Assembly (NCBI RefSeq): GCF_964275005.1 | Contig: NC_092705.1 | Span: 24,532,673 to 24,596,672 of the forward strand | Length of the DNA: 64,000 bases | From: Diadema setosum | Taxonomy: Eukaryota > Echinodermata > Echinoidea > Diadematoida > Diadematidae | Direction: 5' to 3' | Part shown: piece by piece, positions 1 to 12,677 of the stretch | Layout: each line of letters begins with the position of its first letter | How positions within the stretch are numbered: position 1 is the stretch's first letter | Position numbers and translations under genes: made by a program | Notes under the pieces: generated by a model | Seen by the model: only the letters and a program-made list of their open reading frames with translations | The model's database searches: none | Told to the model about the DNA's origin: nothing

Positions 1-190
1 TGGAGCATTTGAATCAATGAATAACTGTTGGTAAACAACCATGGTAAAACATATTTGTCTCGGGTTTGGGTTGTGTATAGTCACTTGCTGGGCGATCGTA
101 ACTCGTCCCAGCACGCAATTACGCCAACGGGATGGTGCTATCTTTTATTTTTTATGAAGCATAGGGGCCCACAGAGAAGTTTAATGCCAC
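1..190. repeat. Direct repeat, left copy (partner at 4,480)
   Basis: The first 190 bases recur in the same orientation at 4,480-4,670 with a few substitutions and small indels. Both copies start at the same base of the repeat as the window does, so this copy may extend left of the window. The pair brackets about 4.3 kb in LTR-like fashion, but no coding content of an LTR element lies between them, so I call it only a repeat. Confidence 0.85.
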
Positions 191-247
191 CGTCATAACC
201 TCGCACGATATTGCCGCTTACTGGCCAGCCCAGGTACCACCAAAGGT

Positions 248-660
248 GCTCATGCAAATGAGCAAGCTGCCCAATCCGGCCCAATCTCCCACCATAATGC
301 AAGCTGACGGGCTAGCCTAGGCACCCCACAAAGCAAGAACACACTGCTCATGGGAATGAGCAAGCTGCCCAATCCAGCCCAACCTCCCACCATAATGAAA
401 CTTAATGGGCTAGCCCAGCACCACGAGATACAGAACGAACGACCAAACAGACAAACGCACTACATAAGGACAAGAGATGCTCATGGAACGAGCGGCTGCC
501 CAATCCAGCCCAACCTCCCACCATTACATAAGCCAGCGGGCTATAGCCCGGGTGCCCCATGAATGTGCTCATGGCAGTGACCAAGCTGCCCAATCCAGCC
601 CAACCTCCCACCATAACGAAAGCTGGCGGCTAGCCCGGGTACCACCACAGAAGAGTTCTG
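248..660. repeat. Four-unit tandem repeat
   Basis: Four degenerate units begin with GCTCATG at about 248, 346, 479 and 567. Each carries the block AGCTGCCCAATCCAGCCCAA and then a GGGCTAGCCC-like palindrome. Unit length varies from about 88 to 133 bp. Short open frames here are a by-product of the repetition. Nothing further is recognised between 661 and 869. Confidence 0.8.
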
Positions 661-869
661 TGGGTACCACCAAGATGGACTGGCCATGGTACAACATAAT
701 GCGTTGTGACTGCGAGCGGGCCTATTGCCCCAACTTCTCACCCTATATTAAAGTATTGGCTGGCCATGGTGGCCTTATACAAGTAACCGAGGTATGAGCG
801 AGTAGCACCATCCTGCCCGCAAACTTGAGCCCTGGCACTCAGTGTAATGCACCTCTTTGCCAGTTGCTT

Positions 870-1982
870 AGGGTGGGATTTCACGGAGCACGCGAACGAT
901 TTGCGAATGACGCGAATGGCAAAATCCAGCATTCGCATTTTAGTCTGCAAAAGATCGCCAAACAAACGTGAGGGTTCGGAAGCGTCGTCAATTGTTCGCG
1001 AATGTCGTTTTTACTTCGGCGAGAATTTCAAAAAAAGTTTGAAATTTTTCGCGAACCTTTTCCGCACACTTAGTCGGGATTTGCTCGTGAGCTGTTCTCG
1101 AAAGTGTCTTTAAAGCTTCGTCATATGCGCAAGACCTTCGCAAGACACGCGCGATGTTCGCAAAATGTTCGTGAAACCCCAAACAGACTCCGAAACTTCT
1201 GAAAATGTCTCGCTTATGTTACGCGAAATCTGCGAAGTTTTTCCGATCATTTTACGACGTAATCGCAAACTGTTCGCGTACCTTTTGAGACATTCTCGCG
1301 AACGTTTAGCGCACGTTTGGGGAATGTATGCCCTGTACGTTTTCTGCAAATATAAATCGTAGCATACATCTAAACATCAAACAATTATTAACAACTATAG
1401 TAACAAGAGAAATTATAGAGTAGCAAAGAGAAAGAATATTTAATATACAAAAAAAAATCGCAGAATATACTTAAAATCAATCTTAAGTATATAAATTTCA
1501 TTTGAACTATAGAGATTATGTGTTGGAGGAACTGCAAAAAAAAAAAAAAGATCAAATGCTTTACTAGTGGAGATACGTCCTAGGGGGAAAAAATGTAGGC
1601 AAACACACGATAGAGAAATGAGAGAAAACGAAAAGAGAAATAGAGGAAAGAAAAAAAAATCAACTCAAGAAAGCTGATTTGAGTTGATTTTTTTTTTTAT
1701 TGCTTCCACCTCTCCTTGCTACATTTTCTCCCATGATTTACCTTGAAAATTTTTCGTTGTTCGCATTTCCGTCGCGTGTTCTTCGTGTACGTAACATGCT
1801 GTACTTTAGCAATGATACACACGACAATCGCACATACGTCGTGGGAACTTCGCACAAATTGCGCAAGAATAGTTTCCGGCTTCATTGTCGGAAAACATTC
1901 GGAGAAAAACTTTCCGAATGTTGGATTTTGTCATTCGCGTCCTTCGCAAATCGTTCGCGTGCTCCGTGAAATCCCACCCTTA
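870..1982. mobile_element. Fold-back type element 1 (CGCGAA sub-repeats)
   Basis: The ends are long inverted repeats: the left arm begins GGGTGGGATTTCACGGAGCA and its complement closes the element near 1,980. The arms pair over more than 60 bp and continue inward as degenerate CGCGAATGTTCGCGAA sub-repeats. The centre (about 1,350-1,700) is AT-rich and contains a hairpin at about 1,652-1,698. TTA flanks both ends and may be the target duplication. No transposase is seen, so it is a non-autonomous DNA element of unknown superfamily. Confidence 0.75.
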
Positions 1983-2172
1983 CTAAGGCACATCATATAA
2001 TTTGCTTTATGCTGACATAATTATTATTCAACACAATATTGCATAAGAATGCCCTCCATGCTTCCCAATGGGTTGGGTGGGAGGGACTTAAAACGTTGTT
2101 GCCTGGGGCAAAGTGCATCGAACAATGGCGGTACGACGGCCGACGTGGCCAATTTGCTATGGTAACTTTATA

Positions 2173-2617
2173 AGCCAGTTCGTAATTAGCTCATGTACAC
2201 CTTGGTACAACTTAATGACCTTTGTGTTTTCTCAATTGGTTAGGCACTTCACTCGTTTTCAAAGCGGTATAATGCATAAGCTTGCCCGACACAACAATTT
2301 ATGGAATTCGTGTTCAAGCAAAGTATGAACTTGAGTTTAGACCAGGTGACCAGAATAGTCCGTCAGTTGACACTTTAGCAGGCATCTAATTCATTATTTC
2401 GTATTGAATGCAATAACAACTTTTTTTTTTTAATATATATTGCCAAATACCAGGCTTGCTGTCAGGTGGATGTGCTAGCAAGCACTATTTAGATAAGGAT
2501 CAAATGAATAATCATCACATCACAGATGCTTATCTCAGTGAATTAATAAACCAAAATGCCTCTTGGTACAAATGACCTTTTTGCTGCTCATGCGCAAAGT
2601 GGAATTACGAACTGGTC
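2173..2617. mobile_element. TA-flanked MITE, copy A
   Basis: Inverted ends (CCAGTTCGTAATT at the left, its complement at the right) enclose about 445 bp without coding sequence. A second copy lies at 59,897-60,336 inside intron 4 of the second TMLHE-like gene. Both appear flanked by TA, which suits mobilisation by a Tc1/mariner-like or other TA-specific transposase; that assignment is inference. Confidence 0.75.
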
Positions 2618-2684
2618 TATTCGCCAAGCACGTCATTGCAGCTTGCCAATTTGGCGTGTAAACGCCTTACAGATTAAATAAAGC

Positions 2685-3025
2685 TGGAGAGGTTGGGGGG
2701 TTGCAACCCCCCCCCCCCCCAAAAAAAAAAAAAATACGGGGACCATTTTTTTTTTTAATCTTATCCTTTTTTTTAACTTGTAATTTTATTTTTTTCTATT
2801 TATGGCAATGACCTCTATACCAAAAATAGTGGTGTTTTAGATGCAAGAAAACGCCATTTTCACACACAGATTTTCAAAAATTCTCCCTACTGTGGGAGGG
2901 GGGACACCCCCCTCCCACACCCTCCCCCCCCCCCCCTCGCTCGCTCCGCTTGCTCGGGCTTGGTCGCTACGCTCCCTCGCATGCCCCAACCCCCTCCTTT
3001 ATAGAAAGCTAGATCCGCCCCTGAC
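2685..3025 (-). repeat. C/G-run repeat with CTCGCTCGCTCC box
   Basis: Homopolymer C and A runs, a palindromic GGGAGGGGGGACACCCCCCTCCC and a CTCGCTCGCTCCGCTTGCTC block mark a dispersed repeat, read best on the minus strand. A relative in opposite orientation lies at 14,770-15,060, and the same box occurs in every unit of the 28.3-29.9 kb array. The element looks non-coding. Confidence 0.6.
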
Positions 3026-3059
3026 CATTGCTCGATGGTTTATTTCTGCCCGCAGGCAA

Positions 3060-4183
3060 TGATTGAATTTAACTGAATTTAACTTGGAATACTCATGTGC
3101 AGAATATTACTACAGCAATAGCTAAAACAACTGGTGTTTTGAGAATAAAGTATTTGATTAATGATCCAACTTTAATAATGTTATATAACACTTTATTTTT
3201 ACCATATGTAATGTATTGCAATATTGTATGGGGCAACTGTAGCAAAAGTAAATGAAATACAATTTTTATTCTTCAGAAAAAGGCTTTTCGTATATGCACA
3301 CACTCAAATTTTTTGGCTCACACCGATCATATATTTCATCGCCTAAAAACTTTAAAAGCACATGACATGCATATATATCTAACTGCTATATTTATGTATA
3401 AACACACTCGAAATTTATTACCATTTTTGCATAATGCCTTAGTAACCAATGACCATATTCATTCGTACCCAACCCGTCGTTCCCATGATTTTCATTTAAG
3501 TAATCCAAAGCTTTTACTTGCTCAAAATCGATTAGACATCACGGTCCGGATATATGGAATACTCTTCCTGAGGAGTTGAAACAGTGTGCCTCCTTGTTTT
3601 CAATTAAAGCAAACTTAAAGAAGCACATTTTATTACAGTATACTTCAAATACAAATTAAAAACAAATAATTCATATGATTAATGTTGGTCTCCCAAATAG
3701 CAACATCGCATATCGTTCCCTCCTCCAGCACACCAATTCGATTATTCTACATTCCAGCATATCTGCCCTTCTGCACTTTCTAGCACTTGCACGCACATCC
3801 ACCACCATCACGTTTTTTTCCCCTGCTATCTTCGCAGCAGAATTTGTATTGTATTGTATTGCATTATTACGAAACTAGTATACGTCCCTACTCTTTCCTC
3901 TGGCCGGCCATCTTTTCAAGCTATGCTTACAATGGCGGCCCTCTTCATTATCGCTCCATAATTATAATTGTTGTAATCCCCGCTGCATAGACATGCATAC
4001 TGTATATTGTATCATTAATTACCTTTTATATCTTTGTTTACGCAAGTCAAACGACTCTGTATTGAATTTATTTTGTATATTTCCCACATGTTCATGATCA
4101 TGTGCCTTATGTATATTGATTAGCTGATTGATTTGTTGATTTGCAGAAAATAAAGTATCTATTAAACAAAAAAACAAACAAAT
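3060..4183 (+). mobile_element. LINE 3' fragment
   Basis: Translation gives the C-terminal part of a non-LTR reverse transcriptase: WNTHVQNITTAIAKTTGVLR, then LFLPYVMYCNIVWGNC, then SYPTRRSHDFHL, the usual order after the RT fingers and palm in CR1/L2/Rex-like LINEs. The palm with the YADD motif is missing, so the copy is 5' truncated. There is an internal stop near 3,255 and a frame break near 3,550. The tail to 4,183 is 3' UTR ending with AATAAA and an A-rich run. It is a dead copy. Confidence 0.7.
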
Positions 4184-4479
4184 GTAACTCACATAGTATA
4201 CACAAATTGTCATGTTTAACAATAAACGCTAACAGTATGTTTGAACACATAAATTGAACTAAACATTATGCTCACTAAACAATGTTTGAGCACTCAACCA
4301 TATGCTCATTGCTCACTCAATAATATGCTGTAATGATCAACATTTTATCTTTGGCTCAACTGCTGATAACACGGCACGTCATCTATGGAAGAGCATTTCA
4401 AGCTCAGCACTAATATAACCATTTTGCACTTCTCATCAATGTTCTCAAAATTACCATAAAAGGTAGAGATTAAACCAGT

Positions 4480-4670
4480 TGGAGCATTTGAATCAATGAA
4501 TAACTGTTAACAACCATGGTAAAACATATTTGTCTCGGGTTTGGGTTGTGTATAGTCACTTGCTGGGCGATCGTAACTCGTCCCAGCATGCACTGCATTA
4601 CGCCAACGGGATGGTGCTAGCTTTTATTTTTTATGAAGCATAGGGGCCCAGAGAAGTTTAATACCACCTT
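4480..4670. repeat. Direct repeat, right copy (partner at 1)
   Basis: Near-identical partner of bases 1-190, with a small indel around the AACTGTT segment and an insertion near GCATGCACTGCATTACG. After 4,670 the two flanks diverge at once. From 4,671 to 5,061 I see nothing recognisable. Confidence 0.85.
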
Positions 4671-5061
4671 CCACCCAATTTTTTATTTTTTATTTCTTGC
4701 CTTTCTTTGCGGGGCAGTTTTCCTGTATTTGAATTCCTTGACATCTTTGCTCTAATAAGGTATACGAATAATGTATTAAAACCAACCATTTGGTTCCTAG
4801 GCAAATAAGTTGAGGAGCACCAGTCTCTCTCTGGGCCACCATGCATTCATTTTGTCCATTATTAAAGCTCACATATTTATGCGTGTACGGAAAGAATCCT
4901 GCGTGCTCCCCATTAACAAACCCTCGGAATAACGAACATTACTCGCAGTTTTGCGAGGTTTGGCAGCAACACTAATGTTTTTCTCTTTCTTGCAAATTGC
5001 CTTTAAGGGGTTCGGCGAACTTATCTAACAAACATGTCTTGGTGGGGTATCCTACCAGCAA

Positions 5062-5127
5062 GACATTCACGAATCCCAGTGCCCACGAGTTTGACACTAA
5101 AGGCAAATAAGGCCCATGATTCCAACA

Positions 5128-5163
<36 letters not shown>

Positions 5164-5335
5164 CCCGCGAGATTAAGCCCGTGATGTAATGTCGGTCTGA
5201 TGGGCTTTTATGCTGAGTGTCAAACTGTTTGTTGTTGTTGTTGTTGTTTTTTTTTTTTTTTGCCTAGTGTCGGGTTCACGAGCCTTATTTGCCTAGTGTC
5301 GAGCTCGTAGGCTGTACGAATCGTGGGTGTCGGCA
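5062..5335. mobile_element. Palindromic MITE with poly(A)/poly(T) centre
   Basis: Two inverted arms (5,062-5,130 and 5,262-5,335) share the blocks GTTTGACACTAAAGG and GGCAAATAAGGCCCATGA in complementary form, around a poly(A) run, a GTT run and a poly(T) run. No coding sequence. From 5,336 to 5,751 nothing is recognised. Confidence 0.6.
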
Positions 5336-5750
5336 ACCTGGCACAAATCTATACGTTGTGACTTTATCGGCCGAAGCAAGAACGATGTACGTTATGACCA
5401 AGGATACCTGGGATCTATAAAACGCTTGTACTTTTCAGAATAGACTCAATCATCCACATAGACATGATTATGCCATGTGCAAAACATTAAAGGTTGCTCA
5501 CAGAACAGTTTCCAAAGCCCGAACGGTTTGAAAGCTAAGACCTTGCAAATACAAATGCCCTCAAGTATGTCTTGTGCTCGTTCCAGATTTTTTTTTTTTA
5601 ACTAGTCATTAGCCCACTGAAATTTGATATGGAGATATACATGTTTAATTGTAATAACGTAATTTTGTCAATAGCATTCACCCATCATCGCCTGTTACAC
5701 GCCGCGGTCTTTGCTTGTTTGTGCTACATTTTTTATTCACCCTTGGAGTT

Positions 5751-5751
<1 letters not shown>

Positions 5752-5820
<69 letters not shown>
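5752..5820. repeat. (TA)n microsatellite
   Basis: About 34 TA units. The open frames across it (alternating Y and I) are artefacts. From 5,821 to about 6,400 the sequence is unassigned. Confidence 0.95.
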
Positions 5821-5823
<3 letters not shown>

Positions 5824-6399
5824 TATATCTATATCTTATACCATTCAGAATAAAAAGTATAAAGTTTTCACCCAGGCACCAAGTCATGTGACATGTAGCT
5901 CTCGTCAAATCAAAATACTGCCAACTTCAATTATTTCCTCCTGCTATATGGACATCGATTCTTAAGTTCTATATCGACAACCAAGGGTCATTACACTTCT
6001 GCAATTCCATTTCAGATCAACCTTCCACTGTACCTCTTGGTTTTGAAAACCCGAGTTCTTTCGAGAGGTTTGAGGTTTGGTTGTCAATTACAAAGTTGAA
6101 TATCAAAACTAAAACACGGAGCGAAGACGAGACCAATTAGACCAGAGGAATGCAGTTCTCAGCAGGCTTTAAAGATAAAATTCTTAATATCAAGGAAGTA
6201 GAACGTGGTAGAACGTGGAATGAAGTTCGAATGTTAAAACTTTCCCATTTTGTTCTTCTTGTTCTTCTCTTTGTTCTTTTCGTCTTCTGCTTTTGCTGCT
6301 TCTTCTACGCTTGAGAAAATATCCATCAATATTTTGATTGGCAAATTGCATCTATTAAAAAAAAGCGTTGATGATTATGCATCAATTTTGCAACCATGT

Positions 6400-6790
6400 A
6401 GTCACACTGATGAATTATTTCTTAAAAGCAAAATCTTAAAGTTGAAAGACTTATACGTATATCAATTATAGGACAAATCATTTATAATTTCAGGGAAAAT
6501 AAGTTGCCCAAAGTATTTGATGATGTATTTTGTAGAAATGTCAGCGTTCATTACCCTACAAGACGATCCAATGAGTATTTCATTTACCTTTACTCCGCAC
6601 CATCTTCGTCCAGAATACATTTGTTTATACAGGACCAAGCTTTTGGAATCAATTAAGCGATAATATCAGAAATGCACCAAGTCTTGCTGCATTTAAACAA
6701 AAAATAAAGACAATTTTGTTTTATTTTTACATAATATTTAAAGTACATTTTGTTTTGTTCTTTTTTAATTGATTTACATGATTTCTTTGA
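6400..6790 (+). mobile_element. Decayed LINE 3' fragment
   Basis: Broken frames give KLPKVFDDVFCRN, then HYPTRRSNEYFI, and then a tail like AFWNQL...SLAAFKQKIKTI across a frame break. This is the extreme C-terminus of a non-LTR reverse transcriptase, matching in layout the fragment at 3,060-3,660. Stops and frame changes are frequent; it is an old copy. Confidence 0.6.
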
Positions 6791-6871
6791 CGTTAATTAC
6801 CGTGTCCATACAAATAGATAGTGTCTGGCAATAGTTCTTTATGTGCTGTGGATCCCTGCATCATCTCAAAG

Positions 6872-6919
6872 AGAGACAGTGATAGGAAGGGGCGTGTAGA
6901 TGTAGAAGGAAGAAGGGAA
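6872..6919. repeat. Outer palindrome, left arm
   Basis: This segment is complementary to 13,192-13,235 (shared core CAGTGATAGGAAGGG and GGAAGAAGGGAA). The two arms meet at the TTAA borders of the MITE at 6,920-13,191, so that MITE appears to have landed at the centre of a pre-existing palindrome. Confidence 0.7.
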
Positions 6920-7426
6920 TTAAAGGACAAGTTCACCTTCATTAACATAAGGATTGAGAGAATGTAGCAATATTAGTAGAACACATCAGTGAAAGTTTGA
7001 GGAAAATTGGACAATCGATGCAAAAGTTATGAATTTTTAAAACTTTTGTGTTGAAACCGCTGGATGAGGAGGCTGCTAAGGCTCGTGATGTCATATGAGT
7101 ACAACAGTATAAAGAAAATGTGAAGAAAATTCAACATATTTTCACTTTTTTTCGCATAATAAAAGAGCACTTGACTTGCCTCTTTCTAAAGGCAATGGGA
7201 ATAATATTACCCATAACATATGTCAGTAACGAGTCAAGGGAATGTCTACTTTTTTCAAAAGATGAAATTTTGTGAAATTCTCTCTATATTTTCCTTATAT
7301 TGTTGTACGCATGTGACATCATACACTGCAGTAGTCTTCTCATCCAGCGGTGACTGCACAAAAACTTCAAAAATTCATAACTTTTGAACGGATTGTCCGA
7401 TTTTCCTCAAACTTTCAATGATGTGT

Positions 7427-7874
7427 ATTGTGTCTGCACGAGACATATTGTGACTATCTATGGTGTAGCAGTAAACAGCATGTTTCATTCATTCCATAGT
7501 CAGCCATCTCACCGCCTCCCTTCCACTGTCAAGTTCTTATCGTTCTCTGGTTTCTTTCTCTCATCATGATCTTTGATACGCCGACAGCTACTTTCTGTTC
7601 CTACTTCCTTTCCGCTCTCCCCGTCATTCATCATCACCTCATCACACCATATCAGCAATATATTGTAAACAACACCGGAAAGTCACCGGGTCATGTTTTG
7701 TAAATATAGTGTACAGTGATATATCAAATGTACATGTGTTGGATTGATATACTGGAGAACAATGAATAAAGCACACTTGCGTTTTGACTCCAGAGCAAAG
7801 CAGTCATGCCTCCTTCATTCTCTCACTGAGTCTTAGAGTCCGACTTCATCCTCACACACATAAAAACATAAAAA
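7427..7874 (+). mobile_element. 5' LTR of Gypsy element
   Basis: A 448-bp segment repeated in the same orientation at 12,678-13,125, with about five differences and no length change, so roughly 99% identical. That implies a young insertion. A TGTGT duplication flanks the element (7,422-7,426 and 13,126-13,130). The exact LTR ends are ambiguous by one or two bases. Confidence 0.9.
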
Positions 7875-10800
7875 TGGCGACGAGGATGCTTACTCCGCCT
7901 GCTCCCTTCGATATTTCGGCTAGAGCATCGCATGCTTGGTCGAAGTGGAAAACGGCATTCGAGTACTACATTGCCGCTACGGGAGTCACAGAAGATGCAG
8001 CAAAACGGACAATTCTTCTTCACTGCGTCGGACCAGATGTGCAGCAGCTTTTTGCCACTCTGAATGGGGGAACATCTTACACCTCTGCTATGTCAGCCTT
8101 GACAGGTTATTTTGTGCCAAAGAAAAACGTTGCATTCGAGAGACATTCATTCCGCCAATGTGAGCAACGTGATAGCGAGTCTGTTGATGAATACTACATG
8201 AGGCTTAAGACGCTCTCCTCCACGTGTGAATTCGGTGCCAACGAGGACGACCACATTCGAGATCAGTTCATTGACAAATGCAACTCCAAGTCGCTACGCC
8301 GTCGACTGCTGAGAGAGCCGGACCTTAAGCTGACTGGCCTTCTCTCTATCGCTCGTGCTGCGGAAGCAGCCGATCGCCAAGCCTCGGCGATGGAGATGAA
8401 GAACTCGACCCCCTCCAGTGAACACGTAGACGAAGTGACTGCTAGACAGGGCTATCGAGCGCCTAATGACAGGCGTGGTCGGCGATTCTCAAATCGCGGT
8501 CGACACCGCAAAGGAGGAGGAAGAGGATTATACGCGCCACAGCACTCGCGCTAATCTAACTTTGGACCGTGTTCTAACTGTGGGATCAACGGACATCAAC
8601 CTCCAGATCAACAGTGCTCAGCTAGAGGACAGGAGTGCAGAAAGTGTCATAAAATCGGACACTATTCTCGAGTTTGTCGCAGCAGCAGCTCGAAAGGCGT
8701 GAATTCAGTGGCTGAAGAACTCAGTAATTTCCAGCCATTCGACGACGAGATCGCCAGCCACCACGACAACGGCAGTGAGACTGGTGAAACGCATGCCACG
8801 GACACCCACCGTCTCTTCACCATTGGGCAGTCGCGAAACAAGACCCGCGTCAAAATAGCGGACATCGAAATCGACAATTGACGACATGCTGGTCGACACC
8901 GGAGCGTCGGTAAATATAATAGACGCCCGCACATATGAGTGGATGAGAGGCCGCGCATCAACGACTGATCTGCGATTGACCCCCACTCATATTCGCCTGT
9001 TTCCGTACGGTGCTACAACCCCATTGCCAGTGATTGGGGAATTCAGCGCTAGGACTTCGTGCTCGACTCAACTTTCCACGACAGCACGATTCGTTGTCGT
9101 GCACGGAAGCAGTGGATGTCTTCTTGGGCGAGACACAGCCGCAGCGCTACAGCTAATTCGAGTCGGAGACGAGAGTGTACAAGAGACAAATCACAACGCC
9201 AGCGCCGTTCAAATTGACGCTCATCTTGCCAGCCACCACGTCGATGACCTCCAGCGTCAATATCCAGAAGTTTTTGCCGGTTTCGGCAAGCTCACCGAAT
9301 ACAAGGTGCGTGTACATGTTGATCCGGACATAGCCCCTATTGCTCAGCCAGCCCGTCGGGTACCGTTTCACCTCCGTGAAAAGGTGGACAAAAAAACGTC
9401 AAGAGCTAATCGACATGGACATCATCGAGCCTGTGTCAGGCCCGACATCGTGGGCGAGCCCGCTTGTGGTAGTTCCAAAGCCAAATGGGGACATACGAGT
9501 CTGTTTAGATATGCGAAAAGCCAATCTAGCGGTGAAAAGAGAGCGCCACCCGATCCCCACCTTAGACGAGACCCTTACCGCGGTATTCTCTAAGCTGGAT
9601 CTAAAGTGGGGATACCACCAAATTGAACTCGAAGAGACCTCACGAGATATAACGACATTCGTGACGCATCGTGGTGTGATGCGTTATAAGAGACTGATTT
9701 TCGGATTGTCATCAGCAAGCGAGGCATATCAGTATGCCATACAGACCGCATTGCAAGGACTGGAAGGCGTAAAGAACATCTCGGACGACATCGTGGTGTT
9801 CGGGAGGGACATCGCCGAGCACGATGCCCGCCTCCACGCCGTGCTGAGACTACTCAGCGACCGTCACCTCACCGTGAATCCGGAGAAGTGCATCTTCCGG
9901 GTGCCGAAAATCAAATTCTTCGGCTTCGTGATTTCGAGAGACGGCATCGCAGCCGATGACGCTCGAATAGCGGCCATCAAAGAAGCTCGACAACCGACAA
10001 ACTCCTCAGAAGTTCGCTCGTTCTTGGGATTAGTGAATTATTGTGCGCGACTGATCCCAAATCTTGCCACCATTGCCGAGCCCCTTTGCCGACTCACTCG
10101 CGCGGACCAGCCATGGATTTGGGGTCCTGAGCAGCAGCAATCATTCGACCGACTTCGACATGCCCTGACGAGCGAGGAAGTCATGGCACATTTCGTCACG
10201 AGAGCACCGACCGAGCTACGAGTCGATGCCAGCCCCGTCGGTCTCGGTGCTGTTCTTACGCAGACGATCAACGGGAAAACACGCCCAGTCGCGTATGCTA
10301 GTCGCACGCTCTCTGATGTGGAACGTCGGTATTCGCAAATCGAACGAGAAGCGTTAGCTGTCGTGTGGGGTTGTGAGAGATTTCATCTCTACTTGTACGG
10401 AACTGAGTTTGTTCTCCACACCGACCACAAGTGACAAGCCGCTCCTATATATCTACGGACCGCACGATCGACCACACGCACGCATTGAACGATGGGCCCT
10501 ACGCCTACAGCAATATCGCTTCACGATTAGGCATATGCCAGGGAAGACAAATCCAGCTGATGTTTTGTCATGTCTACCGATTGATCAACCTCATCGCGAT
10601 CGAAATATCGCAGAAGAGTACATTGACGCAATTCTGACGCACGCAATACCACGAGCACTTTCGCGACAACAAATCACCACAGCCTCCCTTGCCGACTCCA
10701 AAATCCAACAGGTGATCGATGCGGTGAATACAGGCAAGTGGCCGGACAACCCGCGATTATCCGCGTATCAACGAGTTCGCGACGAGCTATCGACGAAGAA

Positions 10801-12677
10801 TGGTCTTCTTCTTCGAGGAACTCGCATCGTCATCCCTACCACTGCCTACTGTGCTGCGAAAGCAAACGCTCTACATCGCACACGAGCCACATCAGGGCAT
10901 TGTGAGACTGAAGCAGGCCCTACGCACGAAAGTTTGGTGGCCGAGAATCGATGTCGATGCAGAGACACTAGTTCGAAACTGCTCAGCCTGCCAAGCTGAG
11001 ATGCCAGCTCCTCCCTCTGTGCCTCTCCAGCCATCGCCCATGCCTCGCGCTCCGTGGAGCAGACTCCACATCGACTTGTGTGGACCTCTACCGACTGGAG
11101 AAACGCTTCTAGTCGTCGTAGATGCAGCTACGCGGTGGCCAGAAGTTGAAATCCTCAGATCAACGACATCGCAAGTGATCACGTCGCGGCTAGATAAAAT
11201 CTTCGCGCAGCATGGATTTCCAGACGAAATCGTGACGGACAACGGACCGCAGTTTATTTCGCAGGAGTTCGCGGAATACATGAAAGCGATCGCTGTCGAA
11301 CACCGCCGCGTCACAACCTACCATCCACAAGCAAACGCGGAAGTTGAGAGATTCAACGCTACTCTCATGAAAGCGATCAGAACAGCGAGAAATAGCAACC
11401 GTGATTGGCATCGAGCTATGCTAGCTTTTCTTCTCATCTATCGCTCGACGCCTCATCCGGCAACACTGGCGACACCGGCAAAGCTCCTATACAATCGAGA
11501 GCTTCGCACGAAGTTGCCGTCAACGCCAACGCCAACTCGCAGAGCGTACGCCAATGCGAGACGACACGATCAGCGATACAAAGCGAACATAAAGGCGTAC
11601 CACGACAACAAGAAACGCTCGCGACCACGGAATGTCAACCCAGGGGATGATGTTATCATCACGCAGAGAAAGCAATTCTCCTCGCGATTCGACCCCAAAC
11701 CGTGGGTAGTTATCGCGAGAAAAGGTGGAAGCGTAAAACTTCGCAGGGGAAACGAGACAGCGATGAGATACATGTCGCAAATACGCCAAATCCCCGCTCC
11801 ACAAAAGCCAGATTCGCGAGAACGCGACGACCACATCGACTTCGACCTTCGAGCTTCGACGATCGCTCAGACAATCGCGACCACCAGACAGACTTACATA
11901 TTTCAGGTCAGGTGTTATCATGTGAACACTCATGTGAACTACAGTGAATTCCTGACTCGTTAACTGTAAAGTAGACTGAAAAAAAAATAAAGGAACACTC
12001 AGCGGAAAACTATCAGTGCCACACGAACTGTAAATAACTAAATAACTGTAAATAGGATTCCAAAAGAAGTCTGACTGTTCAATCATGATGTGTGATCGAA
12101 ATGTAACCCTTTACCATGTTTATCTATGTTTATAAGATGTGTATTCGCAGACTAAAGTTAAGACAACTCATTATGAACCGTGTTTATATACTTGTAATGA
12201 AATTCACATTACATTGCTCGTATGACATTTCATTCGTGTATTGTCGTATCAGATTTGCCTTACTTCTGTCTTCCTTTTACTCTCTATAACCTATCTCCTG
12301 TTTCTATGGTTAAAATACGATGTATATTCATGTTTGCGATACAACTTTGTTGGTAAACCAAAATTCAAGCTTGCAGAGTACACATATCAAGATCATAAAG
12401 TACATTTTAATGTATTAATTTATACCTTCACGAGTTGATATGTTAAATATCGTTACATGCAAGTACATAACACAACAGTGCATGGATTCATATTCCACTG
12501 AAGTTTGACATGCAAAACATAATTTGTTCCAGTTTCTCATGACCGTATTTTGCTTGAAAATCACTCGTAACTGTATTCCGTATATTCCTATGTCTATTGC
12601 TCTTCCTTAACTCTTGGCTATCCTTTCACTCACAGACAACATTAGTGATGTGTTTCTTTTCCAAGAAGGGAAGGGAT
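7875..12677 (+). mobile_element. Internal region of a broken Ty3/Gypsy LTR retrotransposon
   Basis: A primer-binding-like TGGCGACGAGG follows the 5' LTR directly, and a purine tract (about 12,663-12,677) precedes the 3' LTR. In order the region carries gag with a zinc knuckle (about 7.87-8.70 kb), aspartic protease (about 8.88-9.15 kb), reverse transcriptase and RNase H (about 9.33-10.56 kb) and integrase (about 10.85-11.95 kb). Integrase last in pol places it in Ty3/Gypsy (Metaviridae). I see no env. The coding region is broken, with roughly five breaks, so this is a recent but dead copy. It is inserted in an older MITE. Confidence 0.93.

Noticed and set aside
1-4670. LTR retrotransposon bounded by the 190-bp direct repeats
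   Set aside because: No gag or pol sequence between them and no plausible primer-binding or purine tract at the borders.
5752-5853. Open frames over TA, TTC and GT runs (also at 16.54-16.85, 16.90-17.34, 29.41-29.83 and 35.0-35.3 kb)
   Set aside because: They encode only alternating or single-residue tracts and exist on both strands; they are products of the microsatellites.
8662-12086. Antisense open frames of 60-188 codons across the LTR element
   Set aside because: They are shadows of former coding sequence with no recognisable domain.
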